Part shown: piece by piece, positions 61,077 to 64,000 of the stretch
Position numbering within the stretch: position 1 is the stretch's first letter
Layout: each line of letters opens with the position of its first letter
Assembly: GCA_022605955.1 (NCBI GenBank)
Contig: JAKCOZ010000311.1
Coordinates: 124,001-188,000, forward strand
Origin: Rallus limicola
Lineage: Eukaryota > Chordata > Aves > Gruiformes > Rallidae
Direction: 5' to 3'
DNA: 64,000 nt
Notes under the pieces: generated by a model
The model's input: only the letters and a program-made list of their open reading frames with translations
What the model was told of the DNA's origin: nothing
Database searches by the model: none
Made by a program: the position numbers and the translations under genes

Positions 61077-63966
61077 ATGGGGCGGCCGAGCAAGGTACGG
61101 GCGGGCCCGGGACCATCGGGGGCGGCACCGGGGATCGGGATCGGGAGGGGGGTCGGGACCGGGACCGGGACCGGGACCGGGGATGGTGATGGGGATCGGG
61201 GTCGGGACAGGGACTGGGCCCAAGCCGGGGACGGGACCGGGACCGGGACCAGGACCGGGACCAGGCCTAGGAACGGGCCGGGAACGGGACAAGGACAGGG
61301 CCGGGTCCGGCAGCGGGACCGGACCGGGAGCGGGGACGAGCCGGGGCGTCCCGGGGAGGAGACCCGGCCGTACCGGGACCCAGGCGCGGCGCAGCCCGGC
61401 CCGGTGCCGCTGCCCCACCGCCCGCCGCCCCGCAGAGCAAGAACCAGAAGAAGGAGCGGGCGGCGGCGCTGCACCAGGCGCAGCAGGAGTTCGGCACCGT
61501 CCCGCACTCCTTCGTCTTCCACCGCGGGCGCGTCGGGAAGAACGTCCGGCAGCTCGTTACCGACGTGCGGAAGGTGATGGAGCCCTACACTGCCCGGGCC
61601 CTCACGGTGAGCACGGGGGGGGGCGGCCGCCTCCGCTCCGCAGGGATGGGGACGGGGATGGAGGGGGCGGGTCCTGCACCAGAGCCCCTGCACAGGGAGC
61701 TGGGGGGACGGGGGGGGGGGTCCATGGCGAGGGGGAACGGGCCTTGAACCGGAGGCCCCGGACGAGGAGCAGGGAGGGGGAAGGGGTCCTGCAGCAGAGC
61801 CCCGGATGGGGAGTGGGGGTCCTGGGGGGGGGACTCAGGAGGCCCCGGTGCTGCAGGTGCGGAAGAACAACTCCCTGAAGGACTTCGTGGCGGTGGCTGG
61901 GCCCCTGGGCGTGACACAGTTCCTGGTCTTCACTAAATCCTCCTCCAGCATCAACTTCGTGAGTAGCCACCCCCCCTGGACACCTCTGCGGGGGAAGCAG
62001 GGGGCTCCCTCCCCCCCCCCAAGCTCCTTTTGGGGGGCCCTTTCCCCCCCCAGCCCCCGGCGCAGGTGATGACAACCCCTGGCTGAGCTCAGGCGTGATC
62101 CCATCCCAAGTAAACGCTCTGATGCGCCTGCAGAGGGGTGGGGGGGGGGGGTCGGGCCCATCACAGCCTCTGAGTGCCCCCTTTCCCACCCCCACAGAAA
62201 CTCTTCCGGCTGCCGGGGGGGCCCCACGCTGACCTTCAACAGTGATGCAGGTGGGAAACCCCCCCCCAAACCCCCCTCCTCTGTTTCCCAAGGGGTGGCG
62301 TCTCCCCCGCCTCCACCTTATATCCTGCAGCATCCCCCACCCCCGTGTCCCAACCCCCCCCCTCACCGCCGTGTCCCTGTCCCCCCCCCCTCACCCCCCG
62401 TGTCCCCGTCCCCCCCCCCCACCCCCGTGTCCCGTGTCCCCCCCTCACCCCCGTGTCCCCGTCCCCCCCCCCACCCCCGTGTCCCGTGTCCCCCCCCTCA
62501 CCCCCCGGTCCCCGTCCCCCCCCCCCACCCCCGTGTCCCGTGTCCCCCCCTCACCCCCGTGTCCCCGTCCCCCCCCTCACCCCCCGTGTCCCCGTCCCCC
62601 CACCCCCACCCCCGTGTCCCTATCCCCCTCCCTCACCCCGTGTCCCCGTGTCCCCCCATCACCCCCGTGTCCCCGTCCCCTCCCTCACCCCCCGTGTCCC
62701 CGCCCCCCCCCACCCCGTGTCCCCGTGTCCCCCCATCACCCCCGTGTCCCCCTCCCTCACCCCCGTGTTCCCCCCCCCACCCCCGTGTCCTGTTCCCCCC
62801 CCTCACCCCCGTGTCCCTGTCCCCCCCCCTCACCCCCCGTGTCCCTGTCCCCCCCCCTCACCCCCGTGTCCCTGTCCCCCCCCCTCACCCCCGTGTCCCC
62901 GTCCCCCCCCCTCACCCCCGTGTCCCCGTCCCCCCCCCTCACCCCCGTGTCCCTGTTCCCCCCCCCTCACCCCCGTGTCCCCATCCCCCCCCCTCACCCC
63001 CGTGTCCCTGTGTCCCCCCCCCTCACCCCCGTGTCCCCGTCCCCCCCCCCCACCCCCCGTGTCCCTGTGTCCCCCCCCCTCAACCCCCGTGTCCCCGTCC
63101 CCCCCTCCCTCACCCCCGTGTCCCCGTCCCCCCCTCCCTCACCCCCCGTGTCCCTGTCCCCCCCCCCTCACCCCCGTGTCCCTGTCCCCCCCCCCTCACC
63201 CCCGTGTCCCTGTCCCCCCCCCCTCACCCCCGTGTCCCTGTCCCCCCCCCTCACCCCCGTGTCCCCATTCCCCCCCCCTCACCCCGTGTCCCTGTCCCCC
63301 CCCTCACCCCGTGTCCCCTGTCCCCCCAGTACTCGCTGATCAAGGACGTGGTGTCGTCCCTCAAGCGGCACCGGATGCACGAGCAGCAGTTCACCCACCA
63401 CCCGCTCCTGGTGCTCAGCAACTTCGGGCTCCAGCAGATCCAGGTCAAGCTCATGGCCACCATGTTCCAGAACATGTTTCCCTCCATCAACGTCCCACAG
63501 GGTACGTGAGGGGGGGTTGTGGGGGGGGGGTTCCCTCCCTCCCCCCCAGACCCTTTTCCTGCCCCCTCCAGGCTTCCCCGATCGGTTCCATCAATACATC
63601 GAGTCTCTTCGGGGGGGAACAGAGGGGATTTGGATCACTGGGAGCAGCAATTAACGGGCTTGGATTTAATTAACTCCCTGTGCCTGATTCCACATCCAGG
63701 ATGGAATGATGTGGGAACGCAGATTGGGAGGGGAGGGGCCCCCACAGAATGGGGATCTGGGTGGTTGGGGGTATCAACCCCCCCAGCACAACACCCGCAG
63801 AGGGGAGCGGCCACCGTGGTCAGTGGGAAGCGCTGAGACTGATCTCCTCCTCTTCTTCCTCCTTCTCTTCCTCTCCTCTTCTTCCTCAGGTCAACCTCAA
63901 CAGCATCAAGAGGTGTTTGCTCATCACCTACGACACAGAGACGCAGCTCCTGGACTTCAGGCACTA
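61077..63966 (+). CDS. PPAN: PPAN (Peter Pan/SSF1), ribosome-biogenesis factor, 3'-truncated by the window and out of frame as given
   Basis: Brix-domain nucleolar protein needed for 60S subunit assembly (27S pre-rRNA processing). Exons: 61077-61094 (MGRPSK), 61436-61606, 61857-61958, 62198-62250, 63330-63500/63501 and 63890-63966, the last ending TA|GTGAGT; further exons lie outside. Landmarks: HSFVFHRGRVGKNVRQL, VMEPYTARAL, KNNSLKDFVAVAGPLGV, SSLKRHRMHEQQF, KLMATMFQNMFPSINV and NSIKRCLLITYDTETQLLDF. Exons 1, 2, 3, 5 and 6 are each clean. Exon 4 is 53 bp where 51 are expected, and after exon 5 the donor reads CAGG|GTACGT where phase requires CAG|GT. Both faults are extra bases at or beside short runs, so assembly error is likelier than a dead gene. 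Confidence 0.93.
62198..62250 (+). other. PPAN: PPAN exon 4 with frame-disrupting extra bases
   Basis: Reads KLFRLPGGP correctly, then four C's stand where three are expected, shifting the frame so that a TGA appears at 62242-62244 region. The second half (ACGCTGACCTTCAACAGTGA) also differs by one base from the expected LTFQV coding. The net change is +2 bases. Confidence 0.75.
62290..63325. repeat. about 1 kb C-rich minisatellite in PPAN intron 4
   Basis: Some 35 units of roughly 28-30 bp: CCCCCCCTCACCCCCGTGTC followed by CCYGTCC. It runs almost to the acceptor of exon 5 at 63330, where it serves as the polypyrimidine tract. The 330-440 codon Pro/Ser/Val frames over it are repeat artefacts. 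Long C runs make base-level accuracy here doubtful. Confidence 0.95.
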
Positions 63967-64000
63967 GTGAGTGTCCGGCCCCTGATGTGCTTGTTTGGGC

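Noticed and set aside
62242..63673. Proline-rich frames up to 442 codons on the plus strand
   Set aside because: They translate the C-rich minisatellite in PPAN intron 4, although two of them run by chance into real PPAN exon 5 frames.

Overview
This is a vertebrate nuclear genome segment, almost certainly from a bird. It is very GC-rich, has short introns, carries long homopolymer G/C runs and is loaded with GC-rich minisatellites, as avian micro/dot chromosomes are. Every gene has ordinary vertebrate exon-intron structure, and the gene order FBXL12 - UBL5 - PIN1 - OLFM2 - COL5A3 - RDH8 - PPAN matches human 19p13.2 (from memory of the human map), packed into 64 kb. No bacterial, plasmid or phage feature is present, so promoters and poly(A) signals take the place of operons and ribosome binding sites.

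Layout: 1-1.3 kb, a possible exon of an unidentified minus-strand gene leaving the window on the left, then a 40-bp minisatellite. 1.3-3.2 kb, FBXL12 (minus), sharing a 150-bp bidirectional promoter with UBL5 (plus, 3.3-3.9 kb). 4.2-9.1 kb, PIN1 (plus), with CCAAT/E2F promoter elements and a GC-AG intron. 9.1-18 kb, mostly intergenic, with AT-rich islands that resemble conserved regulatory elements. 18.1-19.3 kb, a complete four-exon LC3C-like ATG8-family gene (minus), which I do not know at this place in mammals. 24.0-37.5 kb, OLFM2 (minus), with two alternative first exons. 39.0-57.6 kb, COL5A3 (minus), read here as 67 exons and 1,767 codons. 58.7-60.5 kb, RDH8 (plus). 61.1 kb to the right edge, PPAN (plus, 3' end outside), whose exon 4 and exon 5 boundary do not keep frame in this sequence.

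The genes are not a pathway. FBXL12 and UBL5 are a ubiquitin-ligase adaptor and a ubiquitin-like splicing factor; PIN1 is a phospho-Ser/Thr-Pro prolyl isomerase; the LC3C-like gene belongs to autophagy; OLFM2 and COL5A3 are secreted or extracellular-matrix proteins; RDH8 is the photoreceptor retinol dehydrogenase; PPAN is a 60S ribosome-biogenesis factor. The neighbourhood is held together by ancestral synteny.

Coding exons were assigned by joining open frames across GT-AG (twice GC-AG) boundaries with matching phase and comparing with remembered family sequences. UTR ends, poly(A) signals and regulatory elements are weaker calls. I found no undescribed multi-gene system; the best leads are the LC3C-like gene in this block, two GC-AG introns, an array of RFX X-box-like motifs inside COL5A3, and the disrupted PPAN frame.
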